A model generated the notes under the pieces. The model was not told where the DNA came from. It saw nothing but the letters and a program-made list of their open reading frames with translations, and did not search any database. From positions 31,785,262-31,849,261 of the forward strand of contig CM060175.1 in the NCBI GenBank assembly GCA_030549775.1: 64,000 bases of DNA. Reading direction: 5' to 3'. Positions 1 to 13,496 of the stretch are shown here, one piece after another. The translations under genes and the position numbers were made by a program. This DNA comes from Tamarix chinensis (lineage: Eukaryota > Streptophyta > Magnoliopsida > Caryophyllales > Tamaricaceae). The first letter of the stretch is position 1; every line of letters starts with the position of its first letter.

Positions 1-59
1 ATCCACCCATCCTTATTGAACCCCATTCAGTTAACATCTTATCGCTTCCTATATCTATT

Positions 60-1000
60 TATTTTCATGTTCAGATTGACTTTTATAGTATATTGAGACT
101 GATAAGGAACCCATTCTTACAAATCTCAATATCCCGTATACAAAATATTGAATATAATTTATGTGTGGATTAGATAGTGATGTGAATCAATAATCAATTC
201 CTCAATTTTTATATATTCATTGGTACTAAATTGTCATCCATTATCGGTTATCATTTCTTATTGGACTCCAAACCTATAGATTTTACTTATTCATATTTGT
301 ACATTGGCCACACATCATCCTTAGTTCCGTAAAGTCATTTTTTTTCTCTTACTAGCATATAATACTATTGTAGAAAAAATCTATTGTTTGCATTTTTAGT
401 GATCTATGCTAGGGCCTCTATTTCTATCCATTTTGTAAAAAAAACAATAGCAACTATGATGAATCATTTTTTTTTGCCAAAACATGCGATCAATATGTTA
501 TTTCAAAAGACATCATGTTAAAATATTAACATGATTGCCGACATTTACCTTATACACCATTAAAATATGATGTATAACCATTACTAGGGTTAAGTGGTCA
601 AACTATCTACCTTATACACCAAATGGCCACAAGATTATAATTGGATGTTGTTTTGAGGTAGGGACATCTTTTTCTTGTGTAAAATTTTAACATGCTTGGC
701 ATTCACTTACTATTAACCCAATATCCTGCTACATGGTTTTCCAATAATATTCTTGGAAAGGAGTTGTTTCCTAAAGATATTTAGAAACTTTATGCAAGCC
801 ACTTAGTTAACAAAGATTTCATCAAGTTCTTTCTATTCTATTACTCCAAAAACACATTTTAGAACTACCATATTTTGTGATTGCCTCTAAATCTCTTTGT
901 AACCTATATGGTATTTCACAATCCTCCTTCTTAGTACAAATGCCTTACTTTTGTCTACCAATTGAGTCCCCTCATCAAATTAATAATTAATTCTTTCATT
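60..1000 (-). pseudogene. Integrase relic of a Ty3/gypsy element (Tat/Ogre-like)
   Basis: Reading the minus strand, bases about 480-300 give a KWIEIEALA stretch followed after a stop by ITKNAN. This matches the region after the first catalytic Asp of gypsy integrases. Bases about 250-200 give FGVQ, a stop, then MITDNG and QFSTNE, matching the second catalytic Asp block (usually TDNGxQF). Further upstream on that strand (about 680-800) there is a weak YYWKTM zinc-finger-like segment. Stops and frameshifts occur every few dozen codons, so it cannot be functional. The TDNG form and spacing resemble Tat/Ogre-type elements more than the other gypsy copies in this window. The lineage is an inference. 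Confidence 0.6.
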
Positions 1001-4000
1001 TAATTATATAATATTAGTAGTTTTGCAATCCTACATTGTGTGGTTTGAGCTTTAGTCACGTATGTGGATCATTCTTCCACATACTCCAATTTAACTATTC
1101 TTGTTGATGTATAAGTACTCACTAATGTTATTTTTGCTAGAATATCGACCAAAAAAATTTGTTTTGTTAGTTTGATTAGTTTCCCTAAGCACGTGAGCTA
1201 TTTCCACACATGAGAAATATTTTGTTACTTGAGTTAGTTTCTCCATATTCATTTTCCATGTTACACTCCCTAACTTTATATTGTTCATTATATTACCTTG
1301 TGACAAATGTTACGTTGCTATTTTTGATGTGCTATCTTATGCACAACAAATTGAATAAATAAATGTTAATTCTAAATATGTAGTAGATGGAAAGAAGGAG
1401 TTGAACCCATAAGGAATAGTTTATAATCAATAACTCTATAATCAATGTTAAAGCCTAAGTTATTTAATAACATCACTTTCTATCACTAAGTTCTATACTA
1501 TGGATCAATAACAAAGCACGCTACTCACTAATTAATGAATAAGGATAAGAAGATATTGATTACGGTATTAGGATATCAAGTAATCATGAAGAAAAGAATG
1601 ATTCTAAATAATCAATAACTCGGGATAATTCATCTCTTTGTTTTCTCTTAATTCTAATAAATTGAATATGCTCTCAATTCATCATGTAGACAAGAATGCT
1701 AGATTTAATTAATGGTAGCATTATGTATGGAAAGTAGTCAACTATGACCATAATCACATAAGCTCAGATCATGCAATCATATGAATTAATAAACAAGATT
1801 AATAATTAACCTTTTGCTACATTGGAAATGATAATTAACAATTACGTATTAATTCCATTATCCCAAATTTGATTAAGATCTAAACTAAGTAGTTGGTCAA
1901 TCTAATTAGTTTAAGTTTTTAACCAACAATGCAAGATCATTTGTTTCCATCTATTAATTTAATAAAATTTCATTTAGAATCAAAATTTGAAATTACGTTG
2001 TCATATCCAAAATCCTAATTCTGGAATCAAATCCTCCTACCCTATACTATCTACGCTCCTATCTTCATACTTACACTAACATACCATTAAATGAATTAAT
2101 CTATAATTAACATCAATAATTAATAATAAATTAATAATGAAATAATAAAAGTGACCGAAATAATAATATAATAAAGAGAAATTACTTGCATTCAATAAAA
2201 AATAAGAACATGCAATTAAGAGAGGAATAGAGAATAACTTATCGACTTGAATTGTAGAGAGTTAATTGTTCAATTGAGTACAATGATGAGAAAGAGAATT
2301 GGAGTTGTGAAATACATATGGTTTCTAGAGAATATAGAGAAAATGAGAGAATCTAATCTCAAACTACTAAAAACCAAATGTAAAATGTTCAGAAATGTTA
2401 GAAATATATCAAGGAAAAGTTTACATAAGCAGTTATAGAATTTAAGAAAATATGGTCCGTATTTTTGGAAACATGGGATCTCTGTGTTTTTCCCTAAATT
2501 CTTTGCCTATTGCAAATTTTGAAAACAAATATTTTTGTGTTTTGGCAGCATAACACAACCCGTGTTTAGGAAATATCAGTGTACCGTGTTGTTTGTTCCT
2601 TCATTATCTCTCTATGAAATTTCAACACAAGCTTTCCTTTGATATATGTTCTTCATTTCTAGTATTTTATTCTATTAATTCAATATCTCTTGATGTGTTC
2701 TTTGCTTCATTTCATCTTTCCTTTGATTTATTCACTTTTATTTTTACTTGAAATATTTATCCAAAAGAGAAAAACTTGAGAAAAGATTAAATCTTATAAA
2801 AATAATGAGGAATAAATGATATTTATACTTAGGATAATAACATATAAGTCTCATATATGAAATTATCCCATGCTTAAATCTTTGCTCATGCTTAGGCAAC
2901 ATCATGTCATGCATAAAGTAAATAACAAGGATTACAAGTGAGACAAGTTCTAAACTACTAGAACTGTAAGATTGGATTTAGTCATTCACGGAGTTTAAAA
3001 ATGCATTGAGACTTAAAACATTTATAAATTACAAGAGAGAAACTTTGAAAATATTTTGGATCACAAATCTAACAAACCTAATAAATAATTTTCTCAAATG
3101 CTCAAATGGTTAGGGAACTATAATAAATAGAATTAGTATCTCACCATGAAAAGCTATATTAAGATTAATGAAAGTTAAATTTAACGGTAATAAGTATAAT
3201 TAATATCTCATCATGAAAATCTAGATTAAGATTAATGAAAGTTAAATTAGTAGATTCTTACTTTTCATATGTGTAAATGTTCACTCTTATATGTTTAAGA
3301 CAAAATGTTTTTCCTCTCAAGTTTTCTCCAAATGATTATGATCGCCCATATATTTTCCATTACTTTTAATTTACCACTGCTTAAGAGAACTAAAGTATAT
3401 AAGAATCAAAAGGTCTTACATTTTTTTTTGTAACGGGGCTATAGTCCTAAAGTGGGATATAATTTTGGGATTGTAGCTAGACTCTACTAACTATAGAAGC
3501 AAGTTCTTTCTTTCAATAAAATCATAATTCTTCCTCTTTTTTTCTTATTTCACTTCCCCTTTAAAAAATAAATTATATTTCCAAACCCTTATATTCAACC
3601 AAACAAATAGCAAATCATTTTTTTTATCTTTGCAAAAATGCTTAGCTACTTCATCCATTGTTTTTACGATATCCACACCCCGATACTTAGATTTCACCTT
3701 AGTAACAAAACAAATGTCCTCCTTGAAAATCTATTGCTTCACTAGTTATTGAGTAAGGAGGGAAAATGAATATGGAAATTATTTGTTAATAAATGTTAGA
3801 TCAATAGAATAAGGCTTTAGGCTCAAAAGGGTTATGCAATGGATAACAATTTTCAAGGTGAGCTATTTGGTGTTGTAGCTAACGAACAAAGAAGAGTGCC
3901 TCTATCATTTTCAAATATCCTAAAGTTGTATATGGTCTTGAAGATAACTAATGACAAATTTCAGTTTCACCAATCATTAGAGAACACACACAAAAGAAAA

Positions 4001-4600
4001 AAAATATATTTTGGATAAATAATGTATCCTTAGATTAGTCTCAAGCGCTCACAATGTTATATCAACCAATTTTGAATTTCATTTCATCTCATTCATAATC
4101 AATGCATGGATTGATTTCTAACAATTCTAATTCTCTCTCCTTCACCACTATCACAAAATTTCAATTTCTATTTTAAGGTTTGGAAGATGGTGACCAAATT
4201 AGTTATTACAATTTAAAAATAGACTTTATCAAAAGATATAGTCCCATTAATTTTCCTACCCAATGAAGGAATAAATCAAATCTAACACTTTTTGTTTAGA
4301 TACGAACAAAAAAACCAACACAATATCACATAAATAGAAAACAAGCCATATCAATGCTAAAAAAATAATAAATAATAAAAAGACATACAAATAACACTAA
4401 CAAAGACTAACAAATACTATATATACCACCAAAAGTGTACCCCCTATTTAGCTTGTTCATTGCCCCAAATAAACTGACCCATACAAAAGAAGAGTGGAAA
4501 GAGGAAGGATTTATGAAGGAGGAGGTAGGAGATCCCTATTCCCACGATGAAAATCATAAAGAGAAGGAGGGAGTCTAACTGGGATAATACATGAGTTTGA
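1001..4600. other. AT-rich non-coding stretch, probably old retroelement LTR/UTR sequence
   Basis: No ORF of interest is present; the 63-codon reading at 2247-2438 has no recognisable motif. The 3' end of the Athila-type element must lie somewhere here if that element is complete, but I cannot identify LTR ends. The stretch contains a local tandem duplication at about 3134-3250 and A/T runs. Nothing else can be supported. Confidence 0.4.
3134..3250. repeat. Two-copy tandem duplication, about 65 bp unit
   Basis: The block around ATTAAGATTAATGAAAGTTA occurs twice, at about 3158-3180 and about 3223-3245. In each copy it is preceded by a related ATCTCA(C/T)CATGAAAA stretch. The two copies differ by a few substitutions, so this is an old local duplication in non-coding DNA. 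Confidence 0.7.
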
Positions 4601-5640
4601 AATTAGAGGTGCCATTTGAGGACATAAGAAGAATGGGATGAGGATCTAGTGTGTGAATTGTGAGGAGGAGGTATTGGTCACCATTAGGTGCTAAGGATGC
4701 TCAATAGCAAGGGGGTAGGAGCATCCTTATCATATGAGGGTTTCCAATTTCATTGGTTTCAAGGGTTAGTTATAGCAAGGTTAGGTAAAGGAAAATGATC
4801 ACATCCTTAATAGCAATGATACCACACATTACCCCTATGCTTAATGAGCTGCACTAAACGGTAATATTCAATGTCAATACGCGTGCTCATGGCTTCTACT
4901 AGCGCGCTATCTGAAATGAGAAGGTCCATAATTAGGGAAGTTATTGTGATTAAACCACCAATGGCAACATCTCCTTGCTTAGAGTTACTAACCATCTTAA
5001 ATTTTTTAGTTATAAAGTAGGCAATGTGAATTTGGTGATGATCTAGCATGGAATGAATAAAGAAGCCTGTACTATCCCCCTGACAAAAAAACAGTGCTAG
5101 CTAAGATATTCTTGAAACTTTGTCTTGTGAAATTCGAAAGGTATCAGGAGTTAGCATATTAGAAATATCACCAATCTTAGAAAAAAAAACATCCACATTA
5201 AACCAAGGGGGTATAACATAATCTCCTCTTTGAGGTAATATAAAAAAGTGGGCTAATTCATATGAGGAAATTTTTCTAGCCACATTAAAGATGTGAGAGA
5301 AAATATATCCAATAGACGAACTAGAATGTAATTCAAAAGTACTCAGGATATCAAGGGTTAAATTTCTATATGTATGATTATTACAATAGATAGAGTTATG
5401 CAATCAAGCATTTCTCAGCATTTAGGTTACTTTCTCATGGATACTTAATGTGTTACGATAACCATCATCTAAATACCATGTTTCAGTCATGCGCCTTTGA
5501 GATAAATAATTGTACATTTCTTGTTGTTTAGTTGTGGTAAAGATAAGACCTAGCTTATTAGGCTTGTTCCATCTATTTCGATATTGGATGGTTGAAGTGC
5601 ATTGTCTTAAAGATTCTCCTTCAGTTCTTTGTTCATTTTC
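4600..5640 (-). pseudogene. Athila-type 3' ORF (post-pol, env-like position) remnant
   Basis: On the minus strand, open segments at 5101-5403 and 4807-5049, with intervening sequence in related frames, read as one decayed protein. It includes a TYRNLTLDILSTFEL block and upstream a TWYLDDGYRNTL block. In Athila-group elements a protein with a similar YPxLxxEFxSTFEL block is found as an extra ORF; here it lies downstream of the integrase remnant at 7020-8295 on the same strand, which is the expected order. Its function in the family is unsettled, and in some copies it sits in an envelope-like position. Stops at about 5100 and between 5404 and 5420 break it. Confidence 0.55.
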
Positions 5641-7019
5641 ATATTACCAAATACAAATTTAATTGCATTAACTAGAAGGCATAAAAAAAGTTCCATTCTT
5701 TATTATTTTCCAATCAAAAGTTTATAAATGCTGTATTGGCTCTTAATCAACTTGAAATCATTATCATATGCAATGTTGAGTACCATATAGTAAGATGAAA
5801 TTTTATTATTCATGTTGTAACATTCATCTTGTAGTTAATGCAATTTTGTTTACAGATAATTAAATTTCATCTTGCAGCATTCAACCATAGCAAAACAAAC
5901 AAGTATTTGTAATTAAATATTTTCATTCTACATGAAGCATGTCAAAAGAAAACCCAAAGATGTTTTGGTCGAGGAAATAATATGAAAGTGCACATACCTT
6001 TTTCTTACAAATTTAGAGTTTTTTTCTACAGAATGATTCTTGAATAATGCTTAATAGGATGAAACAAACAAAACCCCTAAGTTAATTGGGTGAGAGTTGA
6101 ATAGAATTTGGGCAAACATTAGAGCTAGGGTTCTAATTTCATTTTTGTGTAGAGAAACTTTTTAGGAGGTTCTGGAAGTGATTTCATTGTTGAAATTTGG
6201 GTGTAGAAGTTTGAGAGATGGTGAATTGAAGATAAGTTAAATGGTAATGGAGATTTGATGTGAGATTAGGTGAGATTTGATGAGGATGAATCATATTCTG
6301 TAGAGAAAGGGAGAAACTGATGGAAATAATATGGTTTGTGTTCTGTAATCTCAAAAACACAAGCGATTATAGGTTTTTTTGTTTTTTTTTTCAAAAAAAT
6401 TGGTTTGTGCTTTATGAATATAAGAGCTCCATGTTTATTTTGAACCATTTTGATAAAGGAAATTTTTCATGACTGAAATACACGGTGTTTGTTTTATAAA
6501 AAAGGACCCCTCATGTTAATTTTGAGTCATTTTGCAAAAGGATAGAATTTTCATAATCAAAATATATGATCCATGTTAATTTTGAATCATTATGTCTATT
6601 AATGCTTATGCAGCAAAAATCCTAATTGTTAAATAAGGGTCATGTTTTAGGAGTACGATACCCCCGTGCTTTATTTATTCTTCTTCTATTTTCCTTTAAA
6701 ATTTTCCTACAAAAAGAACATGACAAATATTCCAAATATGATAAGGTCGTGATTATTTTTCAAAAATTCAACTAATGTAAATTTTATTTTCTTCTCAAAC
6801 CTTTCATTATTTATATTACAACATAAGAAAAACACACTTAAATCACACATAAAATAAGCAAAAATTATGAACACACATAAAATGGTAACTCTTCACAAAC
6901 ACAACACACATGAAATAATGAAAATTATAAGTATGTGATAAGAAAAACTTATTTACAACACTTAAATGTTTCCTAAGTACTATTGTCCCAATATTTCAGC
7001 TTTCATAACTTAGAGTAGT
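5641..7019. other. AT-rich Athila internal non-coding region with a short tandem repeat
   Basis: This lies between the Athila integrase end and the post-pol ORF remnant. No coding signal was found; the reading at 6266-6448 on the minus strand is low complexity. An imperfect tandem repeat is present at about 6425-6595. Confidence 0.45.
6425..6595. repeat. Imperfect tandem repeat, about 75-85 bp unit
   Basis: The phrase CATGTT(A/T)ATTTTGA(A/G)(C/T)CATT recurs three times (about 6429, 6512 and 6572). The first two copies are followed by a related AAAGGA...TTTTCAT(A/G)A stretch. Copies are diverged. Confidence 0.6.
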
Positions 7020-8295
7020 AAGATCTACCACCTCCAATTTTCTCACACAGTGTCCCTCATAAAAAGGTTTGAGATGGTGTCCATTCACTTTCCACACCTT
7101 TCCTATCTTTTCACTTTTAACTCTAATACACCATGAGGAAACACATTAGTCACAATCAATAGGTCGATCCATTTCGACCTTAATTTTTCTAGAAATAGCT
7201 TGAAAGGAGAATGATACAATAAATCTTTTTAACCAATCTAAAAATTCTTCCTAAGAATAAACTTATTATGAACTAGCTTAGTTTGATCTTTGTATTGTAA
7301 TGCAGTTTTAAAAGTGTCATTTCTTATTTCCTCAAGTTCTTGTAGATGAAGTTTCCTATGTCTTCCAATTTCATTTGATTCCATGTTACATTTCTATATA
7401 ACCCAAAAATCTCTATTTTCTAATTGAATTAGAAGGTGGAAAGGATTACCATAGACAAAATGATATGGTGACACACCAATTAAAATTTTGAAGGCCGTGC
7501 GATATGCCCAAAGAGCATCATTGAGGTGTAAGCTTCAATACTTCCTTGTCGATTTCAACGACTTTTCCATAATTGATTTTATTTCTCAATTTGATATTTA
7601 CGCTTCAGTATTTGTTTGTTGATGATATGCTGTTGAGATTCGATGTGTCACATGATATTTCCTTAACAATGCTTTTACCAGTCCATTACAGAAGTGTCAA
7701 CCTTTTTGTAGTTGATTATAGCTTTTGGCAAGCTAAACTTTGCAAAACTGTTAGTTTAAAGAAAATATGCAAGAACATTAGCATTGCTAGTATGGGTGGC
7801 TTTTGCTTCCACCCATTTTGGTACATACTCTACAACAAGCATAATGTATTTGAGACCAAAAGATGATGGAAAAGGACCTATGAAATCCATAACCCAAAGA
7901 TAAAAATTTTCACATGCAATAATAGGTTTTTGTGGAATTTTATTTCTAGGACCTAATCCTCTAATCTTTTGATAATTTTCACATGTTTTAAAAATGTCAT
8001 AAGCATCCTTAAATAGCATAGGCTAGTAAAATCTACTTTCTAAAATTTTATGAGTTGTTCTCTTAGGACCAAAATGACCCTCGCAGGCATAACTATGAAA
8101 AAAACGTTAAGTTAGAAATGATGTCACCATTAGCAATACACGTCCTGATGATTTTCTCAGTACATTGTTTCCACAAATATGGATCATCCCACACAAAATA
8201 CTTAACTTGAATTTTCATTTTATCCTTTTATGCTTTAGTAAAATGTGAGGGAAATACCTTTGAGACCAAAATATTTACCATGTCAACATACCATG
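7020..8295 (-). pseudogene. Athila-type integrase (C-terminal half of pol), broken
   Basis: The minus strand reads an integrase in the usual order. There is a decayed HHCC zinc finger (about 8095-7960, with the last Cys lost), then a core with VMDFIGPFPSSFG at about 7900, which holds the first catalytic Asp, and then PKWVEAKA. The C-terminal region runs on to about 7020. Frameshifts and stops are frequent. The reading resumes from the fragment that ends at 20554: the flanks of unit A carry the same 5 bases, and the frame is continuous if A is ignored. This half and the 20554-24829 half are therefore one Athila element split by an insertion. The family call rests on closely Athila-like wording of the translated blocks. 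Confidence 0.75.
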
Positions 8296-8382
8296 TGTAA
8301 CACCCCCAAATTTCACTCCTGAATTTTTTTTTTGAAAGAAATAAGCGGAAGCTAGGAGAGAATTTGGGAGATGTTACCGCCA

Positions 8383-8427
8383 CATCTAACATAAGATAAA
8401 TGCCAATCATCTATCTCATGTTAGATG
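8383..8427 (+). other. Inverted repeat near the 5' end of unit A
   Basis: Arms CATCTAACATAAGATA (8383-8398) and TATCTCATGTTAGATG (8412-8427) pair at 15 of 16 positions around a 13-nt loop. A hairpin occurs at the equivalent place in the other units, but with a different stem sequence. Confidence 0.85.
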
Positions 8428-9109
8428 CAAGGCTAAAACCTGTCAAACAATTAAATCCAAATTTTAAAAGCATGACAGCGTTACGAGAAATTAAAAGTCA
8501 ATTACAAAACCCTTGGAAATTTAAATACAACACTTTAACTTTCAAAGATGAATACAATTAAACAAAACAAATCCCGAAGGATAATTATCCGGACCGACTA
8601 CTCACTCAAGTCAAGCCTTCCACCCCCAATTTAGTAACCGATCAAAACCTGCATCAATGGTCTGCTCCCCACCATCGGTGGATCATCACAGGACCCATTC
8701 AACCAGTGTAGTATCAGTACGGGTCCAATACTGAGTAAGTCTCACTACCCTATCTTATAGGAGAGACGTAAACTGTAAAATCAAGTACATAATAAATTAT
8801 GATACAATATACGGATACAATATCAGACATACTCACAACCCACAACATGACTCTTGTCCTACACCTGTAGTAACATATGAAACATATGTAACGTCCCATT
8901 TAAACATATAAGCATGGTATAACCGAAATATAAAGTGGCACATGCGCCTCAAGTAGGAATAATCCATATTATTGGAAACTCAACGCGTGACATACTCACG
9001 TAAGCAGCATGTAGTAATACAGATAATAAAAGCTGACCATAGTCGAACTAGACTTATTTGCTTTGAATCTTTATTAAAAGTAGTCATTTCACACCACAAT
9101 CTTTATCAA

Positions 9110-9735
9110 TCCACGTGAGTGCGGGAACCCCACTATTATAGCCGGTGGACCGGAATATATAAACTCAGGGCATAACGCTCCTGACCACTATTATTCACCG
9201 GTGGACCGGTCTCCAGGGTAGAACGCTCCTGGCCACTATTATTTGCCGGTGGACCGGTCTGGCCTCGACTCGTATGGTGTTTCACTGTAAGTGCTTGTGA
9301 CTCATTCTTTATTCTCATCAATAATATATTCATTCCACACATATTCTTTAATAGTCCATGTGAGTGCGGGAACCCCACTATTATAGCCGGTGGACCGGAA
9401 AGTATACACTCAGGGCAGAACGCTCCTGAACACTATTATTTGCTGGTGGACCGGTCTCCATGGCAAAACGCTCCTGGCCACTATTATTTGCCGGTGGACC
9501 AGTCTGGCCCCGACTCACACGGTGTTCCACTGTAAGTATTTAGTATCTTTCCCATGTCTTATAAATTTTACGTTTGGGTTGCGGAGCACGGAAACCCCCA
9601 GTATTATAGCCGGTGGACCGGAAATCATACAGGGCAAAACGCTCCTGACCACTATTGTTCGCCGGTGGCACGGTCTCCAGGGCACCCCGGCTCCTGGCCA
9701 CTATTATTAGCCGGTGGACCGGTCTGGGCCCGGCT
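9110..9735 (+). repeat. CCGGT-GG-ACCGG dyad array in unit A, three higher-order blocks
   Basis: Three blocks of about 220-245 bp start at about 9116, 9361 and 9582. Each opens with a GTGCGGGAACCCC-type phrase (GGAGCACGGAAACCCCC in the third), followed by repeated ACTATTAT..GCCGGTGGACCGG modules. Between modules there is a CAGGGCA..ACGCTCCTG spacer that can itself form a small stem. The blocks are separated by less conserved sequence. Confidence 0.85.
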
Positions 9736-10413
9736 CAGCATCTTCCTCTTTAAGTGATTAGTATCTTAACGTATCTTATTTGAAAGTGTTTTACCCTTAA
9801 CATGCATAGCTAACTATATCTACACTTATCCTCCCAAGAGGGCCCGTCCCATATCTTGGAACTCGTGCACCCCTTATCACACCTTGATATCAATTTCTTT
9901 CTATACTCACACATAATAAAAACTAACCCTTAAGGGTGTGGGTGAAGGCCCAACACCTCGTGACATCAGACTCCACCCGTCATTAGCCTCGAGGGTTTCC
10001 CTTGAAACCCTAATAGGACCTATGTGGCCCAACTTCCTCTTATTTCACTACCATTAATTTATTTATCCTCAACACCTCATCTCATTTAGTTCCAATCCCA
10101 AATCATATCGCTCTACCCATCGATTCCACCTGTGACTCTAAAATCCTAGTTGGCCACTTCAACCCTAGTACCATTCTTTTTCCACAAGTAAGCTCTCCTT
10201 TTCACCCAATATTTCTTCTCTCCCAAAACACCCATAATCATTCCTCATAACATAAACTCTCACTCTCAACCCGCACCTCACTCACCATTAATCATGTTTA
10301 CTTCCGCCTTTTCCATGTTACTAATTCTTCCCAAAACCCTAATCTGGTCCCTTATACTCCCTTTTAGCAACTCACTTCCCAAATATTTCTTTTTGCCCTT
10401 TTATCTCCATGTC

Positions 10414-10460
<47 letters not shown>
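10414..10460 (+). repeat. (TAA)n microsatellite
   Basis: About 15 uninterrupted ATA/TAA triplets inside unit A. Unit E has an AAT microsatellite at a different internal position. Confidence 0.95.
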
Positions 10461-12597
10461 CGTCCTAGCATGTATGTCCTAGAGGGTTACATCAAATCAC
10501 AGCACATCATAATTACGACATATGGACATCACATTCATGTTGTAAGAAAACACATACCATATACCTTAACTCGAAGTTGTACTACGCATAAAACACATTA
10601 AGGACAACTATGCGGTACACAACCGGACATGGTATATATACAAAACATCTAAGGCATGCAAGTCACATAACACATAGGGACCTTAGCCACATCCTTACGA
10701 AATACCCATAAGTAGAGGTAAGTAGAGAACTTACCTAGATCCGAAGCTAGCTAAGCGAGATAAAATGGAGAGAGATCACTAGCTCGTGGATCCACGAGAA
10801 AGCTTTCCTAGATCCGATAGAAATTGAAAACTAAATTAGAAATTATCCTATCAATCAATAATCCACGTATTCTAATTAAATAAACACAAACGACACAAAT
10901 GATCTTTCTTAGAAAACGTGTCCAAAAATTAAAACATAAAAGCATAGCTCTATTAAAATTTAAGGTTAAAACTAAATCAAAACGGATTAATACAATTATC
11001 ACTTGGGACATTTCAACTTAATTTGGAAAGCCCGAGAAAGAATAATCGATCATAAGTTAATTTATAAAAAATAACTTATTTATTAGGTTTTACAACTAAT
11101 TAGGTAACCTAACCATTTACATAGAACCAAATCCAAACCGATTAGGTTAAAACCGAATTTAAATGATTTAAAACCCAAAGATAGAATTCCATTAGATAAA
11201 ATACACATAGCAAAATGAATTTTATAAAATCATCCCAGAAAATTAGGGTTTTTAATACTTAAACCACAAATCGGCCAAATCACTTTGATTACCTCAAATT
11301 GATAGTTTTAAAACACAATTAAACTAATTTTAGACAAATCTGGACAATCAAATTCAACAAACGATCTTCTGATAAATCAATTCCAGATGATCAATTTTCA
11401 AAATTAGGGTTTTAAAGTCCATGACATAAACGCAAGTAATTCAAATCGATTAATTCTAATTAAAGGTATTAGAATACAATTAGGCTCATTTCAACTACTT
11501 TTATAAATTTAATTTTAGCAAAACAACTATACAAATAACCAATCTCTTAATCTCACTTAAAATCTAGGGTTTTAGGCCCGAAGATGCGATTCGGTAAAAT
11601 TCTATAAATTTAATCAAATTGAATGTTTAGAAATGAAATTAAACACATTTTATAACATATCAAATAATCAATTGATCAAAACCAATAGAAGAAATACCAA
11701 ATTTAGCACAGTTAGGGTTGTTGGGCTCGGAACGCAATTCCGATCAATTCTTACCAAAACATATAAATTGACGGTTCGAAAATGTAATTAAATATATTCT
11801 AATGCAATTTATATAGTCAATTGAATAGAATAACCCGATTACACAATCCAATTTAAACCCGCGGGAGTTTTGACCTAAAAATCCAATTTTGATCAATTAC
11901 GCACAATTTTCCCAAATCAACACTTCCGATATAAAAATAAATACATTTTAAACGATATTATAAAATCAATTGAGCGAAACGGCTCAATTATACGACCCAA
12001 TTTCATTACACCCAAAATTTGACCTAGGAATCAAATTCCGATAAAACCTGCATAAATTTCTCAAATTGATGGTTCCAAAATGAAATTGGGTACATTTTAA
12101 AACATATTGTATAATTAATTTATCCAAAACCGCAAATACGAGTGAATCCGAAAAATTTGGGCATAACCCGGCCAAAAATCCAATTTTTCCAAAATCTCAA
12201 TATAACAATACAATTAACCTATCCAAATCATTCTTACAACCTATATATATACACAATCAAACAATCAATTTACCTTTTTAAAAGCTAATTCACATTCAAT
12301 TAATCAAATCTAAATTAGGGTTTTTCAGAAAATTATACCCAACGAAAATTAATGAATCGGGACAAGGGAAGGCCGGAGAAGCTTCATCGGAGGACGGAGA
12401 CGGCTCGCCGGTGGTCAGCGAGGCTCGCCGGAGTCGGACGGTGGCGGCACAGCCTGCGCGCTTGCTGCTGCTGGGCGTGGCCGTTTCAGTCGCTGTTGCG
12501 GCTGCTACTACTGTGGCTACTGCAGCTGCTGCTGCGGTGGCTGCTGTGCGGCGTCGCCAGCGGTGGTCGGCCGTGGCCAGCGAAGGAAGAGGGAGGA

Positions 12598-13482
12598 TGA
12601 TGTGAATCTTGTAAATTTATATCTGAGTAATTTTGAAATTTGCTGTGAGTTAATTACTTACAATTGTTTATCTTATCTGTTGAATTAATAGGATAATGTC
12701 GCAGCTTATGGGAATTCTGTGAACGGGAACATGTTTGCTGGGTCGTTCGGATTAAGTCTGGAGTGTACAGATTTTTGTAACTTTTATTAAAAAATTTTGT
12801 AATCCCATATGATGCATTCGCCGGTCGAATTGGCTAATGGGAGTTAGGACGGTTGTATAATCCGCCACCCGGTCCATAAAATTGGGCTAGCTGGATTGTG
12901 GATTAATCAATCCTTAATGACCATGATTTGCTAAAATTGTTGTAGCTGATGGGAGATTAAGCTTTAAGCTTAATTTGTATTATGTGGGTTATGGTCTTTA
13001 TGAGGGCTGGCTGGTCGACACCTTATGTTGATGTTGCTTGGGTTGGGCTGTTCGACACTTGTATTTTCGAGCCCATACGGATTGTGTATTGTCGACCATG
13101 GTAGGCTGTGATTTCCGTATGTATTTTGTATTCTATACGGCCTTTGTATACATATATATATATATGATAGATACGATGTAATACGTAACTTTGGCCAGAA
13201 ATAAAGTTAGTGTTATTTGCTTCTCTCGAACTCTCTCTCTCGACTCCGTCTCTCTCTCTCTTGGCGATTCTCTCATTCGCTTCTGTTCTGCTTCTGTTCC
13301 GTTCTCTTCTCGATCGATCTTGATCTTTCACCTTCTAAATTCAGTTGCCATTGAATCAATTGTGCTTCTGAAGTTGTGGTTCTTCCTTTTGAAAGATTTC
13401 CTTAGGCTGTACCGGCGGAAATCGAACGTTGCGCTCGATTAAATCTTCGATCCTTTTGTGAAACCCTAACCAGTTTCCATCA
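12598..13482 (+). repeat. 5' LTR of the CRM-like element
   Basis: It is 885 bp and TG...CA. A TA-rich core at 13147-13165 is the likely TATA region. A CTCTCT tract lies at about 13236-13260 and carries the 2-bp length difference from the 3' copy. Confidence 0.93.
13147..13165 (+). promoter_or_regulatory. Likely TATA region of the 5' LTR
   Basis: A TATACATATATATATATAT run in the LTR, about 320 bp before its end and repeated in the 3' LTR. It is the only strong TATA-like signal in the LTR. Which TATA is used is unknown. Confidence 0.5.
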
Positions 13483-13484
13483 TT

Positions 13485-13496
13485 TGGTATCAGAGC
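13485..13496 (+). other. Primer binding site (initiator Met tRNA)
   Basis: TGGTATCAGAGC, the standard plant retrotransposon primer site complementary to the 3' end of initiator methionine tRNA. It begins 2 bases after the 5' LTR end. Confidence 0.95.

Noticed and set aside
2247..2438. A 63-codon small protein
   Set aside because: Lys-rich reading in AT-rich DNA, with no motif or coding context.
9110..9735. A CRISPR-like array because of regular repeats and spacers
   Set aside because: Repeats are imperfect, spacers are themselves repeated, the setting is a plant retroelement, and no cas genes are present.
12352..12605. Two short open frames before the young gypsy element, which might suggest a disrupted host gene
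   Set aside because: They are Ala/Leu/Arg-rich readings of the GC-rich zone of unit A and continue after the insertion as non-coding purine-rich DNA.
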